Assembly (NCBI GenBank): GCA_014240165.1
Contig: JAAZXM010000012.1
Coordinates: forward strand, 1-64,000
DNA: 64,000 nt
Direction of reading: 5' to 3'
Source: Myxococcales bacterium
GTDB lineage: Bacteria > Myxococcota_A > UBA9160 > UBA4427
Shown: in pieces, positions 1 through 9,788 of the stretch
Numbering within the stretch: position 1 is the stretch's first letter
Layout: every line of letters starts with the position of its first letter
Notes under the pieces: model-generated
What the model was told of the DNA's origin: nothing
The model's input: only the letters and a program-made list of their open reading frames with translations
The model's database searches: none
Program-made: the position numbers and the translations under genes

Positions 1-1201
1 ATTTCTCCCCCGCGCCGAGCCTGAGCCCCTGGAGCCGGATGAACCCGCTGGCGTCCCGCTGATCGTAGGCGCCCTCGTCCTCTTCGAAGGTCACGAGATC
101 CTCGGAGTAGAGCGAGAAGGGGGAACGCCTTCCGAGCACCGTGACATTGCCCTTGTAGAGACTCAAGCGAACGTCTCCGGTGACGGTTTGCTGGGATGCG
201 TCGACGGCCGCCCGCATATAATCCATCTCCGGGGCGAACCAGAAGCCGTTGTAGATCAACTCGGCAAAGCGCGGCGCCATGCGATCTCGTTCGTGCATGA
301 CCTCCCGGTCCATGGTGATGGATTCCATCGCCCTATGCGCGACATGGAGAACCGTCCCGGCGGGCGTTTCGTAGACACCGCGCGATTTGAGACCCACGAA
401 GCGATTTTCCACCAAGTCCACACGGCCGATCCCATTCGCCCCAGCGATCCCGTTGAGCTTCTCGATCAACGCGGCGGCCGAGAGCGATTCTCCATTCAGG
501 GCGACTGCATCGCCCTTCTCAAAGGAGATCATGATCTCTTCGGATTCGTCGGGTGCCAACTCGGGTGCGACCGTCGTGATGAACATCTCCTCTTCCGGGG
601 CCGTCCAGGGATCCTCGAGAATCCCCCCCTCGTAGGAGACGTGCATGAGGTTCCGATCCATGGAAAAGGGCTTCGCGATGGAAGCCGTAATCGGAATGTC
701 ATATTTCTGGGCGTAGGTGATGCAATCCGTGCGGGAGCGCAGATCCCATTCGCGCCAGGGAGCGATCACCCCGATCTCCGGTGCGAGTGCGCGAAAAGCC
801 AATTCGAAGCGCACCTGGTCGTTTCCCTTGCCCGTCGCGCCATGCGCGACCGCATCACAACCCGTTTCCCGGGCGACATCGATCTGATGCTTGGCGATCA
901 GGGGCCTCGCCAACGCGGTCCCCAGCAGGTAGACACCCTCGTAGATCGCGGCCCCCCTGATGGCGGGGTAGACGTAATCCTGCGCAAATTCCTCGCGAAG
1001 ATCCTTCACCACACAATCAATGGCACCGCTGGCCTCCGCCTTCTCGGGCAGGCCCGAAAGTTCTTCCTCCTGACCCACGTCGGCGCAATAGGCGACGACC
1101 TCGCAATCGTATTCCTCGATCAGCCAGCGAAGAATCACCGAGGTATCGAGCCCGCCGCTATACGCCAGGCAGACGCGGTTGACCGAATCCCTTTGAGCCA
1201 T
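1..1201 (-). CDS. argG: Argininosuccinate synthase (3' end cut by window edge)
   Basis: Ligates citrulline and aspartate with ATP to form argininosuccinate, the penultimate step of arginine biosynthesis in the cytoplasm. The start ATG at 1201 gives [20 protein letters not shown], containing the N-type ATP pyrophosphatase P-loop AYSGGLDTS at residues 13-21. Family length is about 400 residues; 400 codons are present and the frame is still open at base 2, so only the extreme C-terminus is missing. It lies 109 nt downstream of an Hsp70 gene, and argF and argB are further upstream on the same strand, so it is probably the distal gene of an arginine transcription unit. Identification is firm. Confidence 0.95.
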   Translation of the reverse strand, partial: MAQRDSVNRVCLAYSGGLDTSVILRWLIEEYDCEVVAYCADVGQEEELSGLPEKAEASGAIDCVVKDLREEFAQDYVYPAIRGAAIYEGVYLLGTALARPLIAKHQIDVARETGCDAVAHGATGKGNDQVRFELAFRALAPEIGVIAPWREWDLRSRTDCITYAQKYDIPITASIAKPFSMDRNLMHVSYEGGILEDPWTAPEEEMFITTVAPELAPDESEEIMISFEKGDAVALNGESLSAAALIEKLNGIAGANGIGRVDLVENRFVGLKSRGVYETPAGTVLHVAHRAMESITMDREVMHERDRMAPRFAELIYNGFWFAPEMDYMRAAVDASQQTVTGDVRLSLYKGNVTVLGRRSPFSLYSEDLVTFEEDEGAYDQRDASGFIRLQGLRLGAGEK

Positions 1202-1310
1202 GGAGAACCTCCTGGAGAGCGCCTGGTCCTGCCAGGCATTCTGTGGAGGCGGGAGTCTACCTGCTCATCGGGATTTTTCACGCCGCATTCGGGCCTGCTC
1301 GGGGCTGGCG

Positions 1311-2882
1311 TCAGCCCCTGGGCTGCACGTCGAACTGCGCGTTCTCTTCGATAATCAGGTCGAGTTCTTCCTCGGACAACGTACTCTTCGCATTCACGGT
1401 GATGCTCTGCTTCATCCCGGAAGCCATATCCCTGGCCGAAACGCTCACGATGCCACTCGAGTCGATATCGAAGCTGACCTCGATTTCCGGCTCACCCTTG
1501 GGCGCGGACGGAATCCCAGCCAGAACGAATTCACCCAGCAAATCGTTTTCCAGAGCCATGTCGTTCTCACCCTGGAAGACCCGGATCTTCACCGCGGATT
1601 GATCATCCCGGGTCGTGGTGAAGGGATGTGATTTGTTGACCGGAACCGTGGAATTTCGATCGATGATTCGAGCGAAATGCCCACCCGCCGTACTGATGCC
1701 CAGGGAAAGGGGAGTGACATCCAGCAGCAGGACATCCTGGGTTCCGTCAACCAGGGCACAGCCCTGGATCGCTGCGCCCAGGGCCACGACTTCGTCGGGA
1801 TTGACCCCTTTATGGGGGCGTTGGCCGAAGAACTCGGCCACCGCCTCCTGAACCATCGGCATTCTGGACTGACCGCCCACCACCACCACGTGATCGATGT
1901 CCTTGGGCTCGAGCCCAGCATCCAGCACGCATTGCTCAACGCTCTTCAGCGTCCCCTCGACGATGTCCTCTACCAGGGCCTCGAGTTGGTCGCGGCTAAG
2001 CTCGCAGGTCAAATGCCTGGGGCCCTCGCCATCCGACGCCAGGAAGGGAAGGTTGATTTCGGTGCTCTCTCGCTGGGAGAGAATGCATTTCGCCTTTTCG
2101 GCGACATCCTTGAGCCGCTGCATCGCCATCGCGTCGGAGCGAAGATCGATTCCGTGCTCGCTCTCGAAGTTGCCCACCAGGTGATCGACGATCCTCTGGT
2201 CGAAGTCTTCACCCCCCAGGAAGGTATTCCCCGCCGTTGCGACAACTTCTACGACTCCATCGGACATCTCGAGGATCGACATGTCGAAAGTCCCACCTCC
2301 GAGATCGTAGATCGCGATCTTTTCCTCTCCGTCATGAGCCATCCCATAGGCCAGGGCAGCCGCCGCAGGCTCATTGATGATGCGCAGGACATCGAGCCCA
2401 GCGATGCGACCGGCATCCCGAGTCGCTTGCCGCTGGGTGTCGTTGAAATACGCCGGCACGGTGATGACCGCCGAATCCACGCTTTCGCCGAGGAATTCTT
2501 CGGCGATGCGCTTCATCTCGCGTAGGACGACCGCCGAGACCTCGGAGCAGGTGAATGTCTGATCCGAAATCGATATGCGGGGGTCCTCGTTTGGTCCTTC
2601 GAAGATCCTATAGGGGTAGAGTTCAAGGGAGCGCTGGACTTCTGCTGAATCGAAGCGTCGACCGATGAGCCGCTTGGAGGCAAAGACCGTGTTCTCCGCG
2701 TTCGTGATCGCCTGCCTCCGAGCCGGGTGGCCCACCAGATGCTCCGCGTCCGCGGTCATCGCGAAAACGGAAGGGGTCACCTTATATCCGCCGGAACTCG
2801 GAATCACCACGGGTTGGCCGTCCTGAAACGCAGCAACGCAACTATTCGTTGTTCCCAGATCGATCCCGATCACCCTAGCCAC
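1311..2882 (-). CDS. Hsp70 (DnaK-family) chaperone lacking the C-terminal lid
   Basis: ATP-dependent chaperone of 523 residues. The actin-like nucleotide-binding domain is intact: GIDLGTTNSCVA near the N-terminus, IYDLGGGTFD in the middle and VVVGGQSRMP towards residue 330. A beta-sandwich substrate-binding domain follows, but the protein stops about 20 residues after it, where DnaK (about 640 residues) continues into the helical lid. The start is a GTG at 2882-2880 overlapping the stop of the J-domain gene by 8 nt; the open frame runs upstream to 3011, but only the GTG places the canonical GIDLGTT motif at the N-terminus. The overlap implies translational coupling to its likely co-chaperone. 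It may be an HscA/DnaK paralogue rather than the main DnaK. Confidence 0.9.
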   Translation of the reverse strand: MARVIGIDLGTTNSCVAAFQDGQPVVIPSSGGYKVTPSVFAMTADAEHLVGHPARRQAITNAENTVFASKRLIGRRFDSAEVQRSLELYPYRIFEGPNEDPRISISDQTFTCSEVSAVVLREMKRIAEEFLGESVDSAVITVPAYFNDTQRQATRDAGRIAGLDVLRIINEPAAAALAYGMAHDGEEKIAIYDLGGGTFDMSILEMSDGVVEVVATAGNTFLGGEDFDQRIVDHLVGNFESEHGIDLRSDAMAMQRLKDVAEKAKCILSQRESTEINLPFLASDGEGPRHLTCELSRDQLEALVEDIVEGTLKSVEQCVLDAGLEPKDIDHVVVVGGQSRMPMVQEAVAEFFGQRPHKGVNPDEVVALGAAIQGCALVDGTQDVLLLDVTPLSLGISTAGGHFARIIDRNSTVPVNKSHPFTTTRDDQSAVKIRVFQGENDMALENDLLGEFVLAGIPSAPKGEPEIEVSFDIDSSGIVSVSARDMASGMKQSITVNAKSTLSEEELDLIIEENAQFDVQPRG

Positions 2883-4170
2883 GGGCACCTCCCGGCATCG
2901 ACAGGCCGTGGCGTCGTAGCAGGCCATCCAACTCGCTGCGCGCTTCCTTATCACCCGGGTCGCATGCCAGGGCCAATTCGAATTCGCGCCGAGCGTGCCC
3001 GGCATGGCCATTCAATCCGTGGACTCTCCCGAGCAGAGTATGAAAGCGGGCCTTTTCAGGGCTGCCTTCCACCGCGGTTTCGGCATGGATTCGGGCCCTT
3101 TGAGTATCGTCGCGCGCCAGGGCAACCAGCGCAGCGCGTTCGTTGAGTTCGGGATCCTTCGGGCAATTCTCCAGAAGCTGTTCCAGGGATTTCATGGTCC
3201 GGTCGAGTTCGACCTCGCTCATCGCACCGTAATGCCTTGAGTCCTCCAACTGATTGAGAACCTGCACTTCGAGAACCCGGGCCTTCAGCTTCGCCAGGCG
3301 ACGGCGATAGCCGACGTTGTCCGGATCGAATTGAATCGCCAGCCGCAGGCTGGTCACCGCTTCCCGCAGCCGCCCCTGATTGGCGGATTCCCGGGAGGCT
3401 TCGTCGAACGCTTGGGCCTTCTGCTGCCGCTCTCGGCGCAAGCCCGGGGGCAGGCTCTGGCTCGTGCGCTGGCTCAGGCGTTCGAGCTTTTCGAGATCCG
3501 GGCGCGCTTCGCGTTCCAACGCGCTCGGTCCGGCATCGGTTTCTGGCAAGGGGCCCGGCTGGGAAGTTTCGGATGCTTTCCCGGCGGCCGGACGCGGCAC
3601 CGACAGCGCCTCGTAGGCCTCGAGAATATGCTTGAAAATCGACGAGAGCCGATTCGCGTAGGGACCGAGCTCACAGCGAAAGAAACGGTCGGGATGAAAC
3701 TCCCTGGATAACGCGAAATAGGCTTTCTTGATCGCCCGATCGTCGGCACCCGGCTCTACCCCCAGCCGTTCGTGGTAGGACCCGGCCAATTGGGATTCGA
3801 AAGCGAGAATGCGTCGCTGGGTCGCAATGTCGATATCCAACTGGGGGTCGAGTTGGGATTCGTCCACGGAGAACGCCACGGTCACGGCTTCCGGACCTTC
3901 CCGAGGCGCAGCCCCGGGCTCGGTCTCCAGATCCGAAGCGCACGCCACCTCCTCGAGCAGGCCAAGTTCGAGCCAATCCGAGAAACGGGCCGAGGCGCGA
4001 GCGAACTCCATGCCGGCCATTTCGGCCAACAGGTCCACGGGCGTCTGCCCGTCGACGCGCGACAGAAGAAAGCCCTCCTCCGCCGTGAGTTTCAGGCGGG
4101 ATGAATCGAAAGCGGGCGCCAGGCGAAGAACTCGCCCCGCCCCGCTCTCGGCGTCGTTTCGTCGGGCCAT
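2875..4170 (-). CDS. J-domain protein with C-terminal TPR repeats
   Basis: A 431-residue cytoplasmic protein with no signal peptide. Residues 25-75 resemble the small helical module seen at the N-terminus of many myxobacterial regulators. Residues about 131-195 are a J-domain with the HPD triad at 159-161, the element that stimulates Hsp70 ATPase. A charged linker follows, then several TPR-like helices from about 250 to 425, probably for client or partner binding. Its TAG stop lies inside the start region of the following Hsp70 gene, so the two are almost certainly made as a pair. It sits between argF and argG; nothing in the sequence links it to arginine metabolism. Confidence 0.88.
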   Translation of the reverse strand: MARRNDAESGAGRVLRLAPAFDSSRLKLTAEEGFLLSRVDGQTPVDLLAEMAGMEFARASARFSDWLELGLLEEVACASDLETEPGAAPREGPEAVTVAFSVDESQLDPQLDIDIATQRRILAFESQLAGSYHERLGVEPGADDRAIKKAYFALSREFHPDRFFRCELGPYANRLSSIFKHILEAYEALSVPRPAAGKASETSQPGPLPETDAGPSALEREARPDLEKLERLSQRTSQSLPPGLRRERQQKAQAFDEASRESANQGRLREAVTSLRLAIQFDPDNVGYRRRLAKLKARVLEVQVLNQLEDSRHYGAMSEVELDRTMKSLEQLLENCPKDPELNERAALVALARDDTQRARIHAETAVEGSPEKARFHTLLGRVHGLNGHAGHARREFELALACDPGDKEARSELDGLLRRHGLSMPGGARG

Positions 4171-4354
4171 CCGATCTCCCGGCGGGGTCGTCAGAACGCA
4201 ATCCCCGCTCCTTCTGCATCGGATACACCGGTGAAAAACTGAGGCCGTATGCGGGTTTTAGGGTGCAATGCGGCGGCAGGTTGGCCGAGCCGGGCGAAGC
4301 CCCATGGGGAACGCGCGAATGAACACCCAACGGCGATTGAGTGCGCCCGAGACC

Positions 4355-5284
4355 CTATTGCGCGCCCTTGGGCAGCATCACCCACTCCAGGATCGCCTTC
4401 TGGGCGTGGAGCCGATTCTCGGCCTGCTCGTAGACCAGGCTGCGCTCACCATCGAGGAGTTCGCTGGTGATCTCCTCCTCCCGGTGAGCCGGGAGGCAGT
4501 GCATCACCTTGGCTTGCGGGGCGCTGGCCAGCAAATCCCGATTGACCTGATAGGGGGCAAAAATCTTTCTTCGCGCTTCGGCCTCGTCCTCCTGGCCCAT
4601 GCTTGTCCAGGTATCGGTGTAGACGAAATCCGAGCCCGCCACCGCTTCGCCGGGATCCTCGCTCCAGAAAATTTCCGCGCCGCTTTCCCCAGCCAGGGGC
4701 TCCGCTTTCTCCATCACCCAGGCCGGTGGGCGATGGCTCTCGGGGGTGGCCACGCGCAGGCGCATGCCCAGCACCGCGGCCAGGAGGATCAGGGAATTCG
4801 CCACGTTGTTGCCATCCCCGACATAGCAGAGCGTGGCCTCTCGCGGCTCCATGACGTTCGCGATGGTCTGCAAATCCGCCATCGCCTGGCAGGGATGCAG
4901 CAAATCCGTGAGCCCGTTGATGATGGGAATCGTCGCATGCTCGGCGAGTTGGACAACGAGATCATGGCTGAACGTGCGGGCCATCACGCCGTCCACCCAG
5001 CGGGACAGGTTCCGGGCGACATCCAGGGGGCTTTCCCGCGTACCGATGCCCACCTGATCGGGCCGCAAAAGGATCGCATGCCCCCCCAGCTGGGCCATAC
5101 CCGCCTCGAAGGTCACGTGGGTCCGCAGCGACGGCTTCTCGAAATACATGGCCAGGGTGCGCCCCTGGAGGGTCTGGGGGCGTTCGCCTGCCCGGTGCAG
5201 GCGGCGCAATTCCTGCGCCCGGGCGAGCATCTGCAGAAGCTCATCCGCCGACCAGTCCGCAACGCTCAGAAAATCTTTGGGCAT
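4355..5284 (-). CDS. argF: Ornithine carbamoyltransferase
   Basis: Forms citrulline from ornithine and carbamoyl phosphate. The 309 residues match the family length. Visible motifs are the carbamoyl-phosphate loop (here SLRTH rather than STRTR), MARTF, HPCQAMAD, DTWTSMGQ and the catalytic HCLPAHR. The SLRT form of the loop occurs in several bacterial OTCases, but His at its last position is unusual. N-acetyl- or N-succinylornithine transcarbamylases are relatives; overall similarity and the argB/argG context favour ordinary OTCase. It starts 30 nt after argB ends. There is no argD between them, unlike many arg operons. Confidence 0.93.
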   Translation of the reverse strand: MPKDFLSVADWSADELLQMLARAQELRRLHRAGERPQTLQGRTLAMYFEKPSLRTHVTFEAGMAQLGGHAILLRPDQVGIGTRESPLDVARNLSRWVDGVMARTFSHDLVVQLAEHATIPIINGLTDLLHPCQAMADLQTIANVMEPREATLCYVGDGNNVANSLILLAAVLGMRLRVATPESHRPPAWVMEKAEPLAGESGAEIFWSEDPGEAVAGSDFVYTDTWTSMGQEDEAEARRKIFAPYQVNRDLLASAPQAKVMHCLPAHREEEITSELLDGERSLVYEQAENRLHAQKAILEWVMLPKGAQ

Positions 5285-5314
5285 AAAATCGTTTCCGCTG
5301 GATCGTAAACCCCA

Positions 5315-6169
5315 TCAGGGGACAAAGAGGGTACCGACACCGGCATCGTCTGTAAAAATTTCGAGCAGAAGCGCATGAAGAACGCGCCCGTCCACGATGT
5401 GGGCCCGGCCCACGCCTTCGCCCAGGGCCCGCATACAGCAGCCGACCTTGGGAATCATTCCGGCAGTAATCACGCCCTCGGCGACGTATTTCTGCGCGTC
5501 CTTCGACGTGATCTGGCTGAGCAGCTGGCCATCGGCATCAAGCACGCCTTCGACATCCGTCAACAACATCAACTTTTCCGCACCGAGAGCCGCCGCCAGA
5601 CCACCCGCGGCTTCGTCCGCATTCACATTGTAGGTGAGACCGTCATCATCGACGCCAATGGGGGCCACGACCGGCACGAACCCAGACTCCGAGACCGAAT
5701 CGATGACTCGGGAATCCACCTGGACGAGTTCCCCCACCCGGCCGATATCCTGACCATTCACTGTCTTTCGGCGAACGCGAAGCAGCGCGCCATCGCTGCC
5801 GGTGAGGCCCACTGCGCGCCCGCCTCCCCGCTGGATCGACTCGACGATTTCCCGGTTGACCTTGCCACCGAGAACCATTTCCACCACATCCATGGTCTCG
5901 TCGTCGGTAACCCGCAGACCCTCGACGAAGGTCGATTCCTTTCCCACCCGGGCCAGAGTCGATGCGATCTGCGGCCCGCCTCCGTGTACGATCACCGGCT
6001 TCAGCCCAATGAACTTGAGCAGCACGACATCCACCGCAAAGGAGGCCCGCAACTTGTCCTCCGTCATGGCGTGTCCGCCGTATTTGATGACGACGGTCTT
6101 GCCGAAAAAGCGCCGCATATAGGGCAGCGCCTCCACGAGAACCTCCGCCTTTTCGATCAGGCTCTGCAT
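5315..6169 (-). CDS. argB: Acetylglutamate kinase
   Basis: Phosphorylates N-acetylglutamate in the second step of arginine biosynthesis. The 284 residues are standard for the amino-acid kinase fold: KYGGHAM near residue 30, VHGGGPQI near residue 65 and the nucleotide-binding AGMIPK region near the C-terminus. The N-terminal helix MQSLIEKAEVLVEALPYMRR is the extension that in arginine-sensitive hexameric enzymes carries feedback inhibition, so inhibition by arginine is likely (inference). It is followed at 30 nt by argF. In many deltaproteobacteria argB lies directly downstream of hslU; here a receiver-GAF gene intervenes. Confidence 0.96.
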   Translation of the reverse strand: MQSLIEKAEVLVEALPYMRRFFGKTVVIKYGGHAMTEDKLRASFAVDVVLLKFIGLKPVIVHGGGPQIASTLARVGKESTFVEGLRVTDDETMDVVEMVLGGKVNREIVESIQRGGGRAVGLTGSDGALLRVRRKTVNGQDIGRVGELVQVDSRVIDSVSESGFVPVVAPIGVDDDGLTYNVNADEAAGGLAAALGAEKLMLLTDVEGVLDADGQLLSQITSKDAQKYVAEGVITAGMIPKVGCCMRALGEGVGRAHIVDGRVLHALLLEIFTDDAGVGTLFVP

Positions 6170-6274
6170 TCCGAAATTATATCTCCCAAGACTATCCGCT
6201 TCCCCTCGATGGAGGGCGGGCCTGGCTTGCCCTGGGCCTGGGCCCGGGGGTGACCTCGACGCGCGGCCATGCGT

Positions 6275-7849
6275 TCAGGCGCGCGCTGCGCGCCGGGCCT
6301 CGGCGACTTCTTCGATACTCGAGACGAGGCTACGGTACAGAAGTGCGGTGCGTACCGCCGCAGAAAGGGCTGCCGCGGCGACTTCAGCCGTTTGGGCCGC
6401 CACCGCCGATTCTTCCGAGAGGAAGGCCCGGACCACCCCGATAACCCGCCCCCGCAAGCGAATGGGCAGGCAGAGAAGAGGCAGGGCACGGCCGTCGAGG
6501 GGGGTATCCACTGCGGCATCGAAGCGCGCGTCGGTGGCGGGATCAGCCAGGTTCAGCGCCTGGCCGCTTCGTATCACCTCCCCGGTGAGGCCAACCTCCA
6601 GCGGCAGGCTCAGGCGATCTCCATGACTCCCCGCCTCACTCATGCTCTCGCGGTTGAGCTGCCCGGAGTTCGGATCCGCCAGGTAGAGAGAGACTGGGGC
6701 AGCGGAGAGCGACTCGCCGAGGGAGGCCAATGCAGCCCGCAGCAGGCGTTCGGGATCGAGTTCGTCGATCACCACCGAACAGATCCCCAGGGCGACCTCA
6801 CCTTCCCGGTTCAGTTCCTGGATGCCGTCGCTTTTGGGAAGGACATCGAGGGTATCGAGCCAACTCTCCCCGACCGTCGCAACGGGAACGGCCTGGCGCT
6901 CGGACGGCGGCAGCGCGCGCGGGTGTCCCAATGCGCTTCCGCCGCCAGCCACCAAGACCCGACTCGCGACGAATTGCTGGGCCACCAATCGCAGCAGGGT
7001 CAGTGCTTCATCGCCGAAGGGTTTGCCGTTCGGCGCTTCAGAGGCGCAGAGTACGCCGAAGGCCCTGCCCTCGGCGATCAGGGGAACCAGCACGAAGGAA
7101 TGCCCGCTATAGCGTTCCGGCATGACCATATCGCGAAAGCGGTAGTCCTTGCGCGCGTCCGCCACTGCGATGGGGGTGCCCGCACTCAACGCAAAGCCCG
7201 CCACGCCCTCGCCGGGGAGAACCACGTCCATCTCCGAGGCCGGGATCGAATGCCCGGCGCACGCCTCCACGCGAAGCCAGTGGCCGGGCTCGTCCAAGAG
7301 CATCAGCGAGACTTTGCCCGCGCCCAGGATGACCGATGCCGCGTCCACCGTTTCCTGGGCCAGGATCTCCCGATACCCATCACCCTGGGCCTCGGCCAGG
7401 TCGGCGATGAGCGTGTCGGATCTTTGAACCAATCCCCTGACGCCTTCGCGCAGGCAGATTCCGTCGTAACCGGACTTCCAGGCGACCAGCGCCCGCTTGA
7501 CGGCGAGGCGGGTCTCCCTCGGGTGCAGGGGCTTCGCGAGATAGTCTCGCGCGCCTCCCTCGAGCCCGTCCAGAACGAGATCGTGATCTCCCGCATCCGA
7601 GAGCAGGATCACCTGGCAACCGGGCGAGACCTCACCCAACCGAAAGGACAGGTTCTGATCCTCGCCACCGGGCAGGCGCGTATCGAGCAGAACAACGCTC
7701 GGCCGAACCTGCTCGGCTACTTGCAACAACAGGGCACTCGACGTGATCGCCCGGCAGCGCAAACCCTCGGGCGCGAGAATATCCCGGACGGAATCCTGGA
7801 TGCGCTCCTCATCGTCCGCCACGAGAATGATCGCGTCGTGCGTGCTCAC
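6275..7849 (-). CDS. Receiver-GAF-GAF signalling protein without a recognisable output domain
   Basis: A 524-residue soluble protein. Residues 7-120 form a response-regulator receiver: acidic residues DDE at 12-14, phosphoacceptor Asp56 in LLDTRLPG and conserved Lys in YLAKPL. A first GAF domain spans about 165-310 and a second about 360-510. No kinase, GGDEF, EAL, helix-turn-helix or phosphatase motif is seen, so the output may be protein-protein interaction or ligand-gated binding. It lies 41 nt downstream of hslU and about 105 nt upstream of argB on the same strand, so it may be cotranscribed with protease genes. The function is unknown; domain calls are firm for the receiver and good for the GAFs. 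Confidence 0.8.
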   Translation of the reverse strand: MSTHDAIILVADDEERIQDSVRDILAPEGLRCRAITSSALLLQVAEQVRPSVVLLDTRLPGGEDQNLSFRLGEVSPGCQVILLSDAGDHDLVLDGLEGGARDYLAKPLHPRETRLAVKRALVAWKSGYDGICLREGVRGLVQRSDTLIADLAEAQGDGYREILAQETVDAASVILGAGKVSLMLLDEPGHWLRVEACAGHSIPASEMDVVLPGEGVAGFALSAGTPIAVADARKDYRFRDMVMPERYSGHSFVLVPLIAEGRAFGVLCASEAPNGKPFGDEALTLLRLVAQQFVASRVLVAGGGSALGHPRALPPSERQAVPVATVGESWLDTLDVLPKSDGIQELNREGEVALGICSVVIDELDPERLLRAALASLGESLSAAPVSLYLADPNSGQLNRESMSEAGSHGDRLSLPLEVGLTGEVIRSGQALNLADPATDARFDAAVDTPLDGRALPLLCLPIRLRGRVIGVVRAFLSEESAVAAQTAEVAAAALSAAVRTALLYRSLVSSIEEVAEARRAARA

Positions 7850-7890
7850 TCTTCCCCCAACCCGAGCGCCGCGCCACGGACGCCGGAGCC

Positions 7891-9243
7891 TCAGAGTATA
7901 TATTGCGAGAGATCCTGGTCCTCGACCAGTTCGCCAAGCCGATCCTCGACCATCTTGGCATCGATTACGACCCGCCTTGCCGACAAATCGGGCGATTCGA
8001 AGCTCAGTTCATCGAGCAGGCGTTCCATGACCGTCTGAAGCCGCCGAGCGCCGATATCCGCCGCGCGTTCGTTCACCGTGGCGGCCACGTTGGCGATGGC
8101 CAGGATCGCATCCTCCTCGAACTCGATCTCGATGCCCTCGGTGGCCATCAGGGCCGTGTACTGCCGGACCAGCGAGTTGGTCGGCTCGGTGAGAATCCGT
8201 ACGAGATCATCTCGGCTCAGACTCGCCAACTCAACACGAATCGGAAAACGACCCTGCATCTCGGGAATCAGATCCGAGGGCTTCGAAACATGGAAAGCAC
8301 CCGCCGCGACGAAGAGCACGTGATCCGTGGCTACGGGGCCGTGCTTGGTTTGAACAGTCGATCCCTCCACAATGGGAAGGAGATCCCGCTGCACCCCCTC
8401 CCGGGAGACATCGGGTCCCTGCTTGCCACTGGCCCCGGCGGCAATCTTGTCGATCTCGTCCAGGAAGACGATGCCCGCCTGCTCTACCCGGCGGATGGCG
8501 AGTTCACGCACTTCGTCCTGGTCGACCAATTGCGTGGCTTCCTCGTTCGCATAGGCCCCACGTGCCTCGCTGACCTTCATGCGCCTCTTGCGCGTCTTAT
8601 TGGGAAACATGCCGCCCAGCAGATCCTTGAATTGGACGCCCATTTCCTCGACGCCCTGGGGAGTCATGATCGACATGGAGGGCCCGCCCCCCTCTTCCGA
8701 GAGTTCGACCTCGATCTCGCGATCATCGAGTTCGCCCAGGCGAAGCAGTTTGCGGAGCTTTTCCCGGGTTTCGTTGGAGGCCTCGTCGGGTGCTGTCTCC
8801 GGGGGGCCGGCGACGGGCGGAGCGGGCAGCAGGGCGTCCAGAATTCTTTCCTCCGCCCTCTCCTCCGCCTTGGCGGCCACGGATTTCTTTGATTCTTCGG
8901 TGACGAGGGAAATCGACAACTCGGTGAGATCGCGAATGATCGATTCGACATCGCGCCCGACATAGCCCACCTCGGTGAATTTCGACGCCTCCACCTTGAT
9001 GAAGGGCGCCTGGGCAAGCTTCGCCAGGCGACGGGCGATCTCGGTCTTCCCCACCCCGGTGGCGCCGATCATGATGATGTTCTTGGGGGCGATCTCATCG
9101 CGCAGATCGCTGGGGACCTGTTGCCTGCGCCAACGATTGCGCAGGGCGATGGCCACGGCTCGTTTGGCTTCGCGCTGCCCGATGATATAGCGATCCAACT
9201 CGGAAACGATTTCGCGGGGGGTAAAGGTCGGAATGGAGTTCAT
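7891..9243 (-). CDS. hslU: ATP-dependent protease ATPase subunit HslU
   Basis: AAA+ unfoldase that feeds substrates to the HslV peptidase. The 450 residues are typical. Walker A is GATGVGKTE, followed by the YVGRDVES pore region; an I-domain insertion rich in acidic residues follows, then Walker [13 protein letters not shown], sensor 2 with [12 protein letters not shown], and the C-terminal ending SQYIL that docks into HslV. Its ATG overlaps the hslV stop (ATGA), ensuring coupled synthesis of the two subunits. Its place downstream of xerC and hslV is the conserved order. Confidence 0.97.
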   Translation of the reverse strand: MNSIPTFTPREIVSELDRYIIGQREAKRAVAIALRNRWRRQQVPSDLRDEIAPKNIIMIGATGVGKTEIARRLAKLAQAPFIKVEASKFTEVGYVGRDVESIIRDLTELSISLVTEESKKSVAAKAEERAEERILDALLPAPPVAGPPETAPDEASNETREKLRKLLRLGELDDREIEVELSEEGGGPSMSIMTPQGVEEMGVQFKDLLGGMFPNKTRKRRMKVSEARGAYANEEATQLVDQDEVRELAIRRVEQAGIVFLDEIDKIAAGASGKQGPDVSREGVQRDLLPIVEGSTVQTKHGPVATDHVLFVAAGAFHVSKPSDLIPEMQGRFPIRVELASLSRDDLVRILTEPTNSLVRQYTALMATEGIEIEFEEDAILAIANVAATVNERAADIGARRLQTVMERLLDELSFESPDLSARRVVIDAKMVEDRLGELVEDQDLSQYIL

Positions 9244-9788
9244 GGAAGACTTTCTACGCTGATTGCATCGTTCGTATAGATGCAGATTTCCGCCGCGATC
9301 TTGAGCGACTCGCGGGCAATTTCCTCGGCGCCGAGATCCGTGTGCTCGGCCAGGGCACGGGCCGCCGCCAGAGCATATGACCCGCCGGAGCCGATGGCCG
9401 CAACGCCATCATCGGGCTCGATCACGTCACCATTGCCCGAAACCACCAGGAGCGACTCGGGGTCGCCCACCAGGAGCATGGCCTCGAGCCGGCGAAGCAT
9501 GCGATCCGTGCGCCAGTCCCGGGCGAGTTCCACGGCGGCACGCCGGACATTGCCGGGCGAGGATTCGAGCTTGGCTTCGAGACGTTCGAGCAGGGTCAGG
9601 GCGTCGGCTGCCCCGCCGGCGAAACCCACCAATGCGCGGCCGCTTCCGATCTTACGAACCTTGTCCGCCTTCTGCTTCATCACCATCTGGCCCACGGTCA
9701 CCTGGCCATCCGCCGCCATGGCGAGGCGACCCTCGCGTACGATGGCCACCACGGTGGTGCTTCGTGCCTTCGGCATACCGCCGCTCAT
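9240..9788 (-). CDS. hslV: ATP-dependent protease peptidase subunit HslV
   Basis: Threonine peptidase of the HslUV complex, 182 residues. The start at 9788 overlaps the xerC stop (ATGA). A short leader of about ten residues precedes TTVVAIV, so Thr11 should become the N-terminal nucleophile after processing. The proteasome-beta signatures [23 protein letters not shown] and [17 protein letters not shown] are present. A second in-frame ATG at 9776 would shorten the leader by four residues. The frame is open far upstream (to 10937), but that extension overlies xerC and is not coding. Tight coupling on both sides indicates one transcript for xerC-hslV-hslU. Confidence 0.95.
   Translation of the reverse strand: MSGGMPKARSTTVVAIVREGRLAMAADGQVTVGQMVMKQKADKVRKIGSGRALVGFAGGAADALTLLERLEAKLESSPGNVRRAAVELARDWRTDRMLRRLEAMLLVGDPESLLVVSGNGDVIEPDDGVAAIGSGGSYALAAARALAEHTDLGAEEIARESLKIAAEICIYTNDAISVESLP

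Noticed and set aside
6269-8038. Plus-strand open frame of 589 codons opposite the receiver-GAF gene
   Set aside because: Antisense to a clear GAF/receiver protein and to hslU; composition is His/Arg/Gln-rich as expected of a GC-rich shadow frame, with no family resemblance.
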